Source: Flavobacteriales bacterium
GTDB lineage: Bacteria > Bacteroidota > Bacteroidia > Flavobacteriales > Schleiferiaceae
Assembly: GCA_012269745.1 (NCBI GenBank)
Contig: JAAXJR010000085.1
Coordinates: 1-47,953, forward strand
Length of the DNA stretch: 47,953 nt
Direction of reading: 5' to 3'
Below the pieces are notes generated by a model, which was given only the letters and a program-made list of their open reading frames with translations, had not been told where the DNA came from and ran no database searches. Of the stretch, positions 30,089 through 38,697 are shown piece after piece. The position numbers and the translations under genes were made by a program. Within the stretch, counting starts at the first letter, position 1. Each line of letters starts with the position of its first letter.

Positions 30089-31393
30089 ATGGATAAAATT
30101 AAAGAACAGTTTCGCGACACTTTCCCATCAATTGTAGCTGATACCAAGGCTTTCTTGAAAGAGAATGCTGATCAGAAGGTGGGGGAGATCAAGTTGGGAC
30201 AACTTTACGGTGGTATGCGCGGCATGCCGGCATTGATTTGTGAAACGTCAAAACTAGACCCAGAAGAAGGTATTCGTTTCCGTGGCTACAGCATTCCTGA
30301 GCTGCAAGAGAAGCTGCCAAAGTACCCGGGTGGTGAGCAGCCTTTACCAGAAGGTTTGTTCCATTTGATGCTCATGAATGAACTTCCAACGGAAGATCAA
30401 GCACGCCGTCTAAGTAACAACTGGGTTCGTCGTAGTAACGTTCCTGTCCATGTATTTAAGGCGATTGATGCACTTCCAACAAGGACGCATCCGATGACTC
30501 AGTTCTCCATTGCTATCATGGCGATGAGAACAGAAAGTGAATTCGCAAAGGCGTATGCTGCCGGTGTTCACAAGAGTGAGTATTGGGATGCTACTTACGA
30601 GGATAGCATGAATTTGATTGCTCGCCTTCCACGCGTTGCTGCCTACATCTACCGTAGAATGTACCACAATGATCAGCACATTGAACCGGATCCGAAACTA
30701 GATTGGGCGGGTAACTTCGCACACATGCTAGGTTTTGATAGCGATGAGTTCAAGGAGTTGATGCGTATGTATTTGACCATCCACGCTGACCACGAAGGTG
30801 GGAATGTTAGTGCACACACAGTACACCTTGTGGGTTCTGCTTTGAGTGACGCATATTTGAGCTTTGCTGCAGGTATGAACGGTTTGGCTGGACCATTGCA
30901 CGGTCTTGCAAACCAAGAGGTTATTCGCTGGATCAACAACATGCGTCAGGAACTAGGTGGTGGATTGCCAACTAAGGAGCAGATTGCCAACTACTGTAAG
31001 CAAACCTTGGCTTCAGGAAAGGTAATTCCAGGTTTCGGTCACGCTGTATTGCGCAAGACAGACCCTCGTTACACTGCGCAACGTGAGTTCGCACAAGCGA
31101 AGATGCCAAATGACGAGCTGTTTAAGATCGTAAGCATGGTTTACGAAGTAGTGCCGGATATCTTGGCTGCTACAGGAAAAGTCAAGAACCCATGGCCTAA
31201 TGTGGATGCTCACAGTGGTCAGCTGTTGACTCACTACGGTTTTGTAGAGTATGAATTCTATACAGTATTGTTCGGAGTGGCTCGTTCATTAGGAACACTG
31301 GCTAATCTGATTTTGGATCGTGCGATGGGTATGCCAATCGAGCGCCCTGGATCAACGACTACTGAGCTACTAAAAAAGCAGTTCGGCGAGTAA
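30089..31393 (+). CDS. gltA: Citrate synthase, mitochondrial (eukaryotic) type
   Basis: The enzyme condenses acetyl-CoA and oxaloacetate to citrate. The 434-residue product is close in sequence to mitochondrial citrate synthase rather than to the hexameric E. coli GltA type: it has [40 protein letters not shown] and [11 protein letters not shown] almost as I recall them from animal enzymes. The catalytic triad is His271, His318 and Asp373. The mitochondrial type is dimeric and not controlled by NADH; the same is expected here but is inference. It lies 19 bases after eno and is closed by a strong terminator. Confidence 0.96.
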   Translation: MDKIKEQFRDTFPSIVADTKAFLKENADQKVGEIKLGQLYGGMRGMPALICETSKLDPEEGIRFRGYSIPELQEKLPKYPGGEQPLPEGLFHLMLMNELPTEDQARRLSNNWVRRSNVPVHVFKAIDALPTRTHPMTQFSIAIMAMRTESEFAKAYAAGVHKSEYWDATYEDSMNLIARLPRVAAYIYRRMYHNDQHIEPDPKLDWAGNFAHMLGFDSDEFKELMRMYLTIHADHEGGNVSAHTVHLVGSALSDAYLSFAAGMNGLAGPLHGLANQEVIRWINNMRQELGGGLPTKEQIANYCKQTLASGKVIPGFGHAVLRKTDPRYTAQREFAQAKMPNDELFKIVSMVYEVVPDILAATGKVKNPWPNVDAHSGQLLTHYGFVEYEFYTVLFGVARSLGTLANLILDRAMGMPIERPGSTTTELLKKQFGE

Positions 31394-31415
31394 GAATTAG
31401 TTGAAATTTTGAATG

Positions 31416-31446
31416 CCCCGGAGCGCTCAGCGCTCCGGGGTTTTTT
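31416..31446 (+). terminator. Terminator of the carA-eno-gltA unit
   Basis: An 11-bp perfect G+C-rich stem (31416-31426 with 31430-31440) with a three-base loop is followed by six Ts, 22 bases past the gltA stop. Confidence 0.95.
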
Positions 31447-31480
31447 GTGTCTAACTATAAGATTTCTAGTGCAATAGTTG

Positions 31481-31488
31481 TATATTTG
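31481..31488 (+). promoter_or_regulatory. Candidate -7 element of the rpsA promoter
   Basis: TATATTTG matches the TAnnTTTG consensus exactly and lies just after the gltA terminator. No clear TTG occurs at the expected -33 place. It predicts a leader of about 105 bases before the rpsA ATG. Confidence 0.5.
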
Positions 31489-31548
31489 CAGCCCTTTTGG
31501 ACACGAAGCATGCAGCCAAAGGGAAAAAGAACAAGAAAAAACCCTCTC

Positions 31549-31599
31549 AAGGACTAGTGAGAATAGCATGTAAAGTCCTGAGATACAAGTAAATCTCTC
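31549..31599 (+). promoter_or_regulatory. Possible structured leader before rpsA
   Basis: Within the leader, AGGACT (31550-31555) can pair with AGTCCT (31574-31579), followed directly by a small hairpin GAGAT/ATCTC (31580-31584 with 31593-31597) that ends just before the ATG. S1 genes are autoregulated in other bacteria, so a leader structure is plausible. The pairing is weak and unproven. Confidence 0.3.
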
Positions 31600-33441
31600 A
31601 TGTCAGAAGAGAATCAAGTACCACAAGAAGAGGTACAACAAGAGACTCCAGCTCAGGAGGCTCCTAAAGCAGAAGAAACAGTAACAGACGCACCAGCATT
31701 TAGTTGGGACGATGTTGAAGGTGGTGAAGGTACAGTAAGCGAAGAGCGTCAAGCTTTGGCTGCATTGTACGAAGAAACACTAGGTTCTTCTGTAGAGCAT
31801 CAAGTGGTTGAAGGTAAAGTAACTTCTAAAACTGATCGCGAAGTAATCATCGACATCAACTCAAAGAGTGAAGGTGTTGTTAGTTTGAACGAGTTCCGTT
31901 ACAACCCAGAATTGGCAGTAGGTGATACTGTTGAAGTATTGGTTGATCGTCAAGAAGACAAATACGGACAGTTAGTTCTTTCTCACAGAAAAGCACGTTC
32001 TATCAAGGCTTGGGATCGCGTTAACGAAGCACACGACAACGATGAAATCGTTAAGGGTTACGTTAAGGCTCGTACTAAGGGTGGTATGATCGTAGACGTA
32101 TTTGGTCTTGAGGCGTTCTTGCCAGGATCACAGATTGACGTTAAGCCAATCCGCGATTACGACCAGTACGTAGATAAAACAATGGAATTCAAAGTGGTTA
32201 AAATCAACCACGAATTCAAGAACGTTGTTGTTTCTCACAAGGCGCTTATCGAAGCTGATCTTGAAGAACAGAAAAAAGAAATCATCTCGAAACTCGAGAA
32301 AGGTCAAGTATTGGAAGGTGTGGTTAAAAACATCACGTCTTACGGTGTATTCATCGACCTTGGTGGCGTAGATGGTCTAGTTCACATTACAGATTTGAGC
32401 TGGAGCCGTATCAACCACCCTTCAGAGGTAGTAGAGTTGGATCAAAAGATCAACGTTGTAATTCTAGACTTCGACGAAGGCAAGACTCGTATCCAATTAG
32501 GTCTTAAGCAGCTTGAGAAGCACCCTTGGGATGCTCTTGACGAGAACTTAAGCGTTGGTGATAAGGTAACTGGTAAAGTTGTAGTACTTGCTGATTACGG
32601 TGCATTCGTAGAGGTAATGCCAGGTGTTGAAGGATTGATCCACGTAAGCGAAATGAGCTGGTCTGCTCACTTGCGTAGCGCTGGTGACTTCATGAAAGTT
32701 GGCGATTCAGTAGAAGCTGAGGTATTGACTCTAGATCGTGAAGAGCGTAAAATGAGCCTTGGTATCAAGCAATTGACTACTGATCCATGGACTGATATCA
32801 CAACTAAGTACCCACAAGGTTCTCAGCATACTGGTACAGTTCGCAACTTCACCAACTTCGGAATCTTCCTAGAGCTTGAAGAAGGAATTGATGGTTTGAT
32901 CCATATTTCTGATCTAAGCTGGACTAAGAAAGTGAAGCACCCGTCTGAGTTTACTTCAATTGGTGCTAAACTAGATGTAGTCGTAATGGATATCGACGCT
33001 GAAAACCGTCGTTTGAGCTTGGGTCACAAGCAAGTTTCTGATAACCCATGGGATGCTTACGCTGATACATTCAAAGTAGGTAACAAGGTTACAGGTACTA
33101 TGATCAACTCTGGTGATAAAGGTGGTGATGTAAGCTTTGCTGAGCACGAAGGTGTTGAAGCATACTGTCCTGCACGTCACATCACTAAAGAAGATGGTAG
33201 CAAACTAGCTAAAGGCGAAACTGCAGAGTTCGTAGTGATCGAATTCAACAAAGACAACCGTCGTATTGTAGTATCTCACGTAGGTACTTATAAAGAGGTT
33301 GAGTTGAAAAAGAACACTGGTCGTGGTGGTAACAAAGGCGGAAACGTTGCTGTTCCTAACCAAAACGTAGAGCGCTCAACAATGGGTGACCTAGACGCTT
33401 TGGCGGCTCTAAAAGAGCAAATGGAGAAAGGCGGTAAATAA
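31600..33441 (+). CDS. rpsA: 30S ribosomal protein S1
   Basis: S1 binds mRNA and helps load it on the 30S subunit. The 613-residue product has an acidic Gln/Glu-rich N-terminal extension (1-about 60), then six S1 domains at about 66-132, 148-214, 234-304, 320-391, 406-477 and 492-561. The best conserved repeats include YGVFIDLGGVDGLVHITDLS and FGIFLELEEGIDGLIHISDL. A basic Gly-rich linker and a helix with TMGDLDALAALKEQM close the protein. It is longer than E. coli S1 (557) because of the N-terminal extension. It has its own -7 element and terminator. Confidence 0.97.
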   Translation: MSEENQVPQEEVQQETPAQEAPKAEETVTDAPAFSWDDVEGGEGTVSEERQALAALYEETLGSSVEHQVVEGKVTSKTDREVIIDINSKSEGVVSLNEFRYNPELAVGDTVEVLVDRQEDKYGQLVLSHRKARSIKAWDRVNEAHDNDEIVKGYVKARTKGGMIVDVFGLEAFLPGSQIDVKPIRDYDQYVDKTMEFKVVKINHEFKNVVVSHKALIEADLEEQKKEIISKLEKGQVLEGVVKNITSYGVFIDLGGVDGLVHITDLSWSRINHPSEVVELDQKINVVILDFDEGKTRIQLGLKQLEKHPWDALDENLSVGDKVTGKVVVLADYGAFVEVMPGVEGLIHVSEMSWSAHLRSAGDFMKVGDSVEAEVLTLDREERKMSLGIKQLTTDPWTDITTKYPQGSQHTGTVRNFTNFGIFLELEEGIDGLIHISDLSWTKKVKHPSEFTSIGAKLDVVVMDIDAENRRLSLGHKQVSDNPWDAYADTFKVGNKVTGTMINSGDKGGDVSFAEHEGVEAYCPARHITKEDGSKLAKGETAEFVVIEFNKDNRRIVVSHVGTYKEVELKKNTGRGGNKGGNVAVPNQNVERSTMGDLDALAALKEQMEKGGK

Positions 33442-33464
33442 GCCGAATTTTTTCTAGATAAAGT

Positions 33465-33498
33465 AAACCCCTCGGGCCGCAGGCCCGAGGGGTTTTTT
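33465..33498 (+). terminator. Terminator of rpsA
   Basis: A perfect 14-bp stem (33465-33478 with 33482-33495) around a three-base loop continues into a run of Ts to 33498. Confidence 0.95.
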
Positions 33499-33526
33499 AA
33501 TGGATAAAATCCTAACTTGGGGGTCT

Positions 33527-34618
33527 ATGCGAATTGGAGAAATTATTCAAGAATTGGAGTTGTGGGCGCCGCCTGCCCTCCAAGAATCATATGATAATAG
33601 CGGACTCATTGTAGGATCAAGAGATTGGGAAGCCGACGGTGTTTTGGTTGCTTTGGATTGTTTAGAAGCTGTAGTAGATGAAGCTATTGCCAAGAATATC
33701 CACCTCATTGTTGCGCACCACCCTATAGTATTTGGAGGATTGAAGAGATTCAATGGCACAAGTTATATCGAGCGCGTAGTGATGAAGGCCATCAAGCACG
33801 ATATAGCGATATATGCCATTCATACCAACCTGGACAATGTGCTTTGGGGGGTGAATGCCAAGATCATGGAGCTTTTGGGTATTGAGAATCATACCATTCT
33901 AAGTCCAATGAAAGATGCCTTGAAGAAATTCCAGGTCTATGTCCCCGTGGCCAATGTTGCCTCGCTTGAGGCAGCTGTGTTTAATGCCGGAGGGGGCAAG
34001 GTTAGTGCTTATGAAGAGTGTAGCTTTAAGACTGAAGGTATTGGTTCGTTTAAAGGAACCGAAGGGACTAATCCCGTTATTGGAGAAGTGGGCGAACGCG
34101 AGTTTGTTAAAGAAGCCAAGCTAGAGTTTATCGTGCCGGCATTTACTCAAAGGGAGGTTGAAAAGGCTGCTCGAACGGCACACCCTTACGAGGAGATGGC
34201 CTATGAGTGGTTGGCTGTAGAAAATGTAGCTACACAATATGGTGCAGGCGCTGTGGGTGAATTGGCCCAGGAAATGAAGTTTGAAGATTTCTTGGCAACG
34301 GTTAAGAAGGCTTTTGGTACTACGATAAAATATACACCCGCAGTAAGGAATACCGTCAAACGTGTTGCCGTAGCCGGTGGTTCAGGTAGCTTTCTGTTGG
34401 GAGCGGCTAAGGGTAGTGGAGCTGATGTTTTTATCACAGCTGATTACAAATACCACCAATTTTTTGATGCAGATGGCGGTATTTCTATTTTAGATGTCGG
34501 ACATTTTGAGAGTGAGCAGTTTACAATCGACCTGATAGCTGATAGACTATCAGAAAAATTCCCTAAATTTGCCGTTCTCAAAACTGAGGTCAACACAAAC
34601 CCTATTCAGTACTATTAG
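33527..34618 (+). CDS. Nif3-like dinuclear metal centre hexameric protein (YbgI/YqfO family)
   Basis: The product belongs to the Nif3 family, ring-shaped hexamers with a two-metal site per subunit. YbgI-type members are linked to GTP cyclohydrolase-like or envelope functions, but the role is not settled. I prefer the ATG at 33527 (MRIGEIIQELELW, 363 residues), because the ATG at 33500 abuts the rpsA terminator and family members start like this. Metal ligands seen are His64-His65 (IVAHHPIVFGG), Asp103 (IHTNLDN), His326 and Glu330 (DVGHFESEQ). About 100 residues between the two halves (about 135-235) fit the PII-like insert of long members such as YqfO. The stop is one base before the next gene. 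Confidence 0.93.
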   Translation: MRIGEIIQELELWAPPALQESYDNSGLIVGSRDWEADGVLVALDCLEAVVDEAIAKNIHLIVAHHPIVFGGLKRFNGTSYIERVVMKAIKHDIAIYAIHTNLDNVLWGVNAKIMELLGIENHTILSPMKDALKKFQVYVPVANVASLEAAVFNAGGGKVSAYEECSFKTEGIGSFKGTEGTNPVIGEVGEREFVKEAKLEFIVPAFTQREVEKAARTAHPYEEMAYEWLAVENVATQYGAGAVGELAQEMKFEDFLATVKKAFGTTIKYTPAVRNTVKRVAVAGGSGSFLLGAAKGSGADVFITADYKYHQFFDADGGISILDVGHFESEQFTIDLIADRLSEKFPKFAVLKTEVNTNPIQYY

Positions 34619-34619
34619 T

Positions 34620-35408
34620 ATGGCTAAGAAGGCAAAAGAGCTAAGCGTAGAAGATAAATTAAGAGCGCTTTACGATCTTCAAATCATTGATCGTCGCGTA
34701 GACGAGATTCGTGCAATGCGCGGTGAGCTTCCATTGGAGGTAGAAGATCTAGAAAACGAAGTAGCCGGTATGGAGACTCGTATGGAAAAAGTAAACCATG
34801 AAATTGCCGACCTAGAGGTAGATATCAAGGAGAAACAACTTTTGATCAAGGAAAGCCAAGAGAAAATGGCGAAGTACGCTAAAGATCAAGAGCAAGTAAG
34901 AAATAACAGAGAGTTCGAGGCCATCGCTAAGGAGATTGAGTACCAGGAATTGGAGATTCAATTGGCGGAAAAGCGCATTCGTGAATTCTCAGCTCGTATC
35001 GAAGCTAAGAAAGAAGCAAACGAAGCGAGCGTAGAGAAGTTGAACGATCGCAAAACTCACTTGTCGCACAAAGTGAGTGAGCTAGACAGCATCATGGCTG
35101 AGACTCAGAAAGAAGAAGAGATGCTTCTTGCTAAGAGTGAAGAGTACAAAGAAATGATCGAAGCTCGCTTGGTACAAGCTTATGATCGTATCCGTTCTGC
35201 GACGAAGAACAAGCTGGCTGTAGTTTCAGTTGAGCGTGGTGCTTCTGCAGGTTCATTCTTTGTGATTCCACCACAGCGTCAGATGGAGCTTGCACAACGC
35301 AAGAAAATCATGATTGACGAGCACAGTGGTCGTATTCTAGTTGATCCACTATTGGCTCAGGAAGAAGAAGAGAAGATGGACGCTATGATCGCAGACTGGT
35401 TGAAATAA
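34620..35408 (+). CDS. Coiled-coil protein with degenerate C4 zinc-ribbon (CT398-like)
   Basis: The 262-residue protein (ATG at 34620, one base after the Nif3-like stop; an in-frame ATG 17 codons upstream lies inside that gene) is a long helical coiled coil (about 10-195). A short C-terminal domain at 206-242 has the framework of a C4-type zinc ribbon (GSFFVIPPQRQMELA and DEHSGRILVD). All four expected cysteines are replaced: Ser209, Ser212, Asp233 and Ser236. I find no Cys in the whole protein. The family, often next to Nif3 genes, has no firm function. Coupling with the Nif3 gene suggests a shared job. Confidence 0.88.
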   Translation: MAKKAKELSVEDKLRALYDLQIIDRRVDEIRAMRGELPLEVEDLENEVAGMETRMEKVNHEIADLEVDIKEKQLLIKESQEKMAKYAKDQEQVRNNREFEAIAKEIEYQELEIQLAEKRIREFSARIEAKKEANEASVEKLNDRKTHLSHKVSELDSIMAETQKEEEMLLAKSEEYKEMIEARLVQAYDRIRSATKNKLAVVSVERGASAGSFFVIPPQRQMELAQRKKIMIDEHSGRILVDPLLAQEEEEKMDAMIADWLK

Positions 35409-35450
35409 GCCAAAGCTGCGCAGCGCAAATCATATTTAGACTCATAAAAA

Positions 35451-35471
35451 AGCCCGCTCGAAGAGCGGGCT
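35451..35471. terminator. Bidirectional terminator between convergent units
   Basis: A 9-bp perfect stem AGCCCGCTC with a GAA loop is flanked by six As on the left and seven Ts on the right. It can end both the Nif3/zinc-ribbon unit (plus) and the gpmI-map-methyltransferase unit (minus). Confidence 0.93.
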
Positions 35472-35517
35472 TTTTTTATGCTTTAATAAGCGAGCCAAGT
35501 TGCTACTAAGTAAAATC

Positions 35518-36288
35518 TTACTTAGTGCAGACGTATAACATCTCACGTTTCGGCAACGCGTACTTCTCAAAGTACCCTTCTGGGAGTTCTTTTTCTGCGT
35601 CGAAAGTAACTACTTTGAAACCACACTCTTGAAGGCGAGTTGGGTAGTCCTGTCCGTAAAGACGTACGTGGTCGTACTGACGAAAACGGCGCTCGCGCTC
35701 TACAGGATCTTTGATTGAAGGATCTTCGTCCGTTAACTCGTAATCTGGGTCAAGCGGTACTTGCATGATGGCGAGACCTCCTGGTTTGAGGATGCGGTGC
35801 AATTCTCTAATGGCCTGTTTGTCATCGTCAACGTGCTCAAGCACGTGATTACAGAAAATGGTGTCGTAAGTGTTGTCCTCGATTGGGATGTCCTGAACAT
35901 CAAAGCGCATATCTGCTAATGGAGAAAAGAGATCCGCAGTTGTATAATCAAGATGATTCATTTTGCGGAATCGGCCGTAGAAACACTGTTCAGGAGCAAT
36001 GTGCAAGAGTTTCTGAGGTTTCGTCAGGAAATCTGTGTAGTCCTTAAGATAAAGCCATAAGAGACGGTGTCTTTCAAGGCTGTTAGTTCCTGGGCAGAGC
36101 GCATTAGGACGTTGATTGTCGCCATAACCATAAGGGAAAAAGCGAGAGTAGCCACGACCGTCAATCGGGTCTTCAAATTTTGATCCTCTAAAGAGAATTG
36201 GGCTCAACCATTGAACTATGTAGCTCAATCGAATGAGCAGTGGACGCGGCACCTTCGCAAGTGCCCATTTCATCATCTTAGAGATCAT
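35518..36288 (-). CDS. SAM-dependent methyltransferase (Methyltransf_11-like)
   Basis: The 256-residue product has a class I methyltransferase core: DMRFDVQDIPIEDNTYDTIF (motifs II-III), NHVLEHVDDDKQAIRELHRI and LKPGGLAIMQVPLD. Motif I is unusual: instead of the Gly-rich E/DxGxGxG it reads LLHIAPEQCFYG, a variant I recall in a subset of bacterial methyltransferases. The first about 40 residues are partly hydrophobic and may bind membrane. The substrate is unknown. Its ATG overlaps the map stop (ATGA), so it is translationally coupled to map. Confidence 0.88.
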   Translation of the reverse strand: MISKMMKWALAKVPRPLLIRLSYIVQWLSPILFRGSKFEDPIDGRGYSRFFPYGYGDNQRPNALCPGTNSLERHRLLWLYLKDYTDFLTKPQKLLHIAPEQCFYGRFRKMNHLDYTTADLFSPLADMRFDVQDIPIEDNTYDTIFCNHVLEHVDDDKQAIRELHRILKPGGLAIMQVPLDPDYELTDEDPSIKDPVERERRFRQYDHVRLYGQDYPTRLQECGFKVVTFDAEKELPEGYFEKYALPKREMLYVCTK

Positions 36289-37082
36289 ACCTTTTCATAT
36301 TCTTCCGGTTGAATGCCGAGAGCGTCATAAATGTACTGGAAAGTACTGAGGATTTCTGGCTTGCCGTCAACTACAGCTACATCGTGCTCAAAGTGTGCAC
36401 TGTTTTTGCCGTCGGCAGTTAATATGGTCCAACCGTCTTTGAGTTGCTTGATTCTATGCGTACCTAGATTGGTCATAGGCTCAATGGCAATAACAAGTCC
36501 TTCTTGGATTTTCTTACCACGTCCGCGACGTCCGTAATTAGGAACTTGAGGTTCTTCGTGCATCTTACGACCTAGTCCGTGACCAACTAACTCACGGACA
36601 ATTCCGTAACCACGTGCCTCAGTGAACTCTTGGATAGCAGAGCCGATATCGCCAATGCGATTGCCTGCTACTACCTCACGAATACCTACATAGAGGCTTT
36701 CTTTAGTATCGGCGAGAAGACGTTTGGTATCTGCATCGACTTCTCCTACAGGGAAGGTATATGCGTGATCGCCGTAGAAATCATTCATGAATACACCACA
36801 GTCCACGCTTAGGATATCACCTTCTTGCAAAGGGTCTTTGCCTGGAATGCCATGAACAACCTGGGCATTAGGAGACATACATAGGCTGTTAGGGAAGCCG
36901 TACATACCCAAGAATCCTGGTTCGCCACCATGGTCGCGAATGAATTCTTCAGCCAGCTTATCTAGCTCCAAAGGAATGGCACCAGGTACGATCTTAGGTG
37001 CCAGCATCCCCAAGGTTTTGCTGACTAATTGCGCGCTCTCACGCATCAATTCAATTTCTTCTCTAGTCTTGTATTTGATCAT
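36285..37082 (-). CDS. map: Methionine aminopeptidase, type I
   Basis: Map removes the initiator Met from new proteins. The 265-residue product has the five metal ligands of the family: Asp94 and Asp105 (LSVDCGVFMNDFYGDHAYTF), His168 (LVGHGLGRKMHEEP), Glu201 (IAIEPMTNLG) and Glu232 (HFEHDVAVVD). It overlaps gpmI by one base (TAATG) and the methyltransferase gene by four. In many bacteria map lies in the spc operon; here it is uncoupled from it. Confidence 0.98.
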   Translation of the reverse strand: MIKYKTREEIELMRESAQLVSKTLGMLAPKIVPGAIPLELDKLAEEFIRDHGGEPGFLGMYGFPNSLCMSPNAQVVHGIPGKDPLQEGDILSVDCGVFMNDFYGDHAYTFPVGEVDADTKRLLADTKESLYVGIREVVAGNRIGDIGSAIQEFTEARGYGIVRELVGHGLGRKMHEEPQVPNYGRRGRGKKIQEGLVIAIEPMTNLGTHRIKQLKDGWTILTADGKNSAHFEHDVAVVDGKPEILSTFQYIYDALGIQPEEYEKV

Positions 37083-38611
37083 TACTTAGCGATCAATAAA
37101 TTTTCTCCAGTCATTTCAGCCGGTTGGTCTACACCCATTAGCGCTAGAAGCGTTGGTGCGATATCACCTAGTTTTCCTTCGGCAAGCGAGTATTCTTTGG
37201 CCGAAGAACCCACTAACCAACAAGGTACAACAGTTGTCGTGTGCGCTGTGTTCGGTGAACCGTCCTCGTTGACCATGCAATCTGCATTTCCATGATCGGC
37301 TAGGATGATGAATTGGTAATCCGATTCCAACCCTGCCTCAACCACAGATTGCAGACAAGAATCTACGGTTTCGCAAGCCTTAATTGCGGCCTCCATCACA
37401 CCTGTGTGGCCAACCATATCTGGATTCGCAAAGTTCAAACAAACGAAGTCTGTGGCTCCCTCTTTCAACTTCGGTACAATTGCATCACGGATATCGCCGG
37501 CACTCATTTCCGGTTGAAGATCGTAAGTAGCCACCTTTGGGGATGGACATAGCAAACGCTCCTCACCATCAAATGGTTCCTCACGACCGCCGGAAAAGAA
37601 GAAGGTGACATGAGGGTACTTCTCTGTTTCAGCTATTCTAATCTGGGTGCGTCCAGCACTTTCAAGTACTTCACCCATAGTGTTGACCAAGTTGTCCTTG
37701 CGGAATACTACTTCAATATTTTTGAACGTATCGTCGTAGCTAGTCATGGTCACAAAGTGAAGATTCAAAGCAGACATGTTCTCTTCTGGGAAGTCACTTT
37801 GGGTTAAGACCTCGGTGATTTCTCTTCCTCGATCCGTTCTAAAGTTGAACATGATTACCACATCATTTTCTTCAATAGTTGCAAGTGGTGTACCTGCGTC
37901 GTCAGTGATGATTACCGGCTCCAAGAATTCATCTGTTACGCCTGCTGCGTAGCTTTTTTTGATGGCAGCCACTGCATCTGTAGCTTTTTCGCCTTTCCCG
38001 TTCACCATCAAGTGGTAAGCCTTGGCAACGCGCTCCCATCGTTTATCACGGTCCATGCTGAAATAGCGACCAATTAGTGAGGCAACACGGCCTGTAGTCG
38101 AGGACATGTGATTTTCTAAATCGGACACGTAATCTGCACCACCTTGTGGATCTGTATCACGACCGTCTGTGAAAACGTGAACGAATACATTTTTAAATGC
38201 CTCGGCATACAACCAGCTGCACAACGCTTTCGCATGATTGATGTGTGCATGTACACCTCCGTCTGAGAGCAGTCCGGCGATGTGGATTTTACTATTGTTT
38301 GCCTTTGCATGAGCAAGTGCAGCCAATAAGGTTGGGTCGCTTGCAAAATCTCCATTCTCTGCGGCAAGATTGATTTTCACCAAATCTTGATAGACGACGC
38401 GGCCTGCCCCGAGGTTCATATGTCCAACTTCTGAATTTCCCATCTGACCTGCAGGTAGACCTACATCGAGACCAGAAGTCTTTACCCAAGTCTGTGGGTA
38501 GTTTTTGTAAAGTGAATTTACAAAGGGAGTATTTGCTTTATCGATGGCACTGACCTCAGGGTTATCGGCTCTTCCCCAACCGTCAAGTACGATTAATGCT
38601 GTCTTTTTCAT
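37082..38611 (-). CDS. gpmI: 2,3-bisphosphoglycerate-independent phosphoglycerate mutase
   Basis: GpmI interconverts 3- and 2-phosphoglycerate using two Mn ions and a phosphoserine. The 509-residue protein has LIVLDGWG at the start (metal-binding Asp10), catalytic Ser60 in GQMGNSEVGHMNLGAGR, the bisphosphoglycerate-binding FTDGRDTDP, and C-terminal metal ligands in ADHGNADCM and PNTAHTT. It is first in the gpmI-map-methyltransferase unit, behind a -7-like element. Confidence 0.98.
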   Translation of the reverse strand: MKKTALIVLDGWGRADNPEVSAIDKANTPFVNSLYKNYPQTWVKTSGLDVGLPAGQMGNSEVGHMNLGAGRVVYQDLVKINLAAENGDFASDPTLLAALAHAKANNSKIHIAGLLSDGGVHAHINHAKALCSWLYAEAFKNVFVHVFTDGRDTDPQGGADYVSDLENHMSSTTGRVASLIGRYFSMDRDKRWERVAKAYHLMVNGKGEKATDAVAAIKKSYAAGVTDEFLEPVIITDDAGTPLATIEENDVVIMFNFRTDRGREITEVLTQSDFPEENMSALNLHFVTMTSYDDTFKNIEVVFRKDNLVNTMGEVLESAGRTQIRIAETEKYPHVTFFFSGGREEPFDGEERLLCPSPKVATYDLQPEMSAGDIRDAIVPKLKEGATDFVCLNFANPDMVGHTGVMEAAIKACETVDSCLQSVVEAGLESDYQFIILADHGNADCMVNEDGSPNTAHTTTVVPCWLVGSSAKEYSLAEGKLGDIAPTLLALMGVDQPAEMTGENLLIAK

Positions 38612-38628
38612 AGTGCTTATTGAAGCAT

Positions 38629-38636
38629 CAAATTTA
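38629..38636 (-). promoter_or_regulatory. Candidate -7 element of gpmI
   Basis: On the minus strand TAAATTTG matches TAnnTTTG exactly, about 17 bases before the gpmI ATG. There is no good -33 TTG at 17-23 bases upstream, so this is a partial promoter match. Confidence 0.42.
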
Positions 38637-38655
38637 GCGATTCAAAGGCAAAAAA

Positions 38656-38676
38656 AGACCCGCTCGAAGCGGGTCT
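38656..38676 (-). terminator. Terminator of the SPOR-barrel gene
   Basis: A 9-bp stem (38656-38664 with 38668-38676) with a three-base loop is followed on the minus strand by more than five Ts. As are matched by Ts on the other side, so it could act both ways, but only the minus-strand gene ends here. Confidence 0.88.
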
Positions 38677-38697
38677 TTTTAGCTAATATTCACCGGA

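Noticed and set aside
33500-33526. Upstream in-frame start of the Nif3-like gene
   Set aside because: It begins at the T-run of the rpsA terminator, and the family start fits the next ATG at 33527.
34569-34619. Upstream in-frame start of the coiled-coil/ribbon gene
   Set aside because: It lies inside the Nif3-like gene and adds 17 residues unlike the family; the ATG at 34620 follows the stop by one base.
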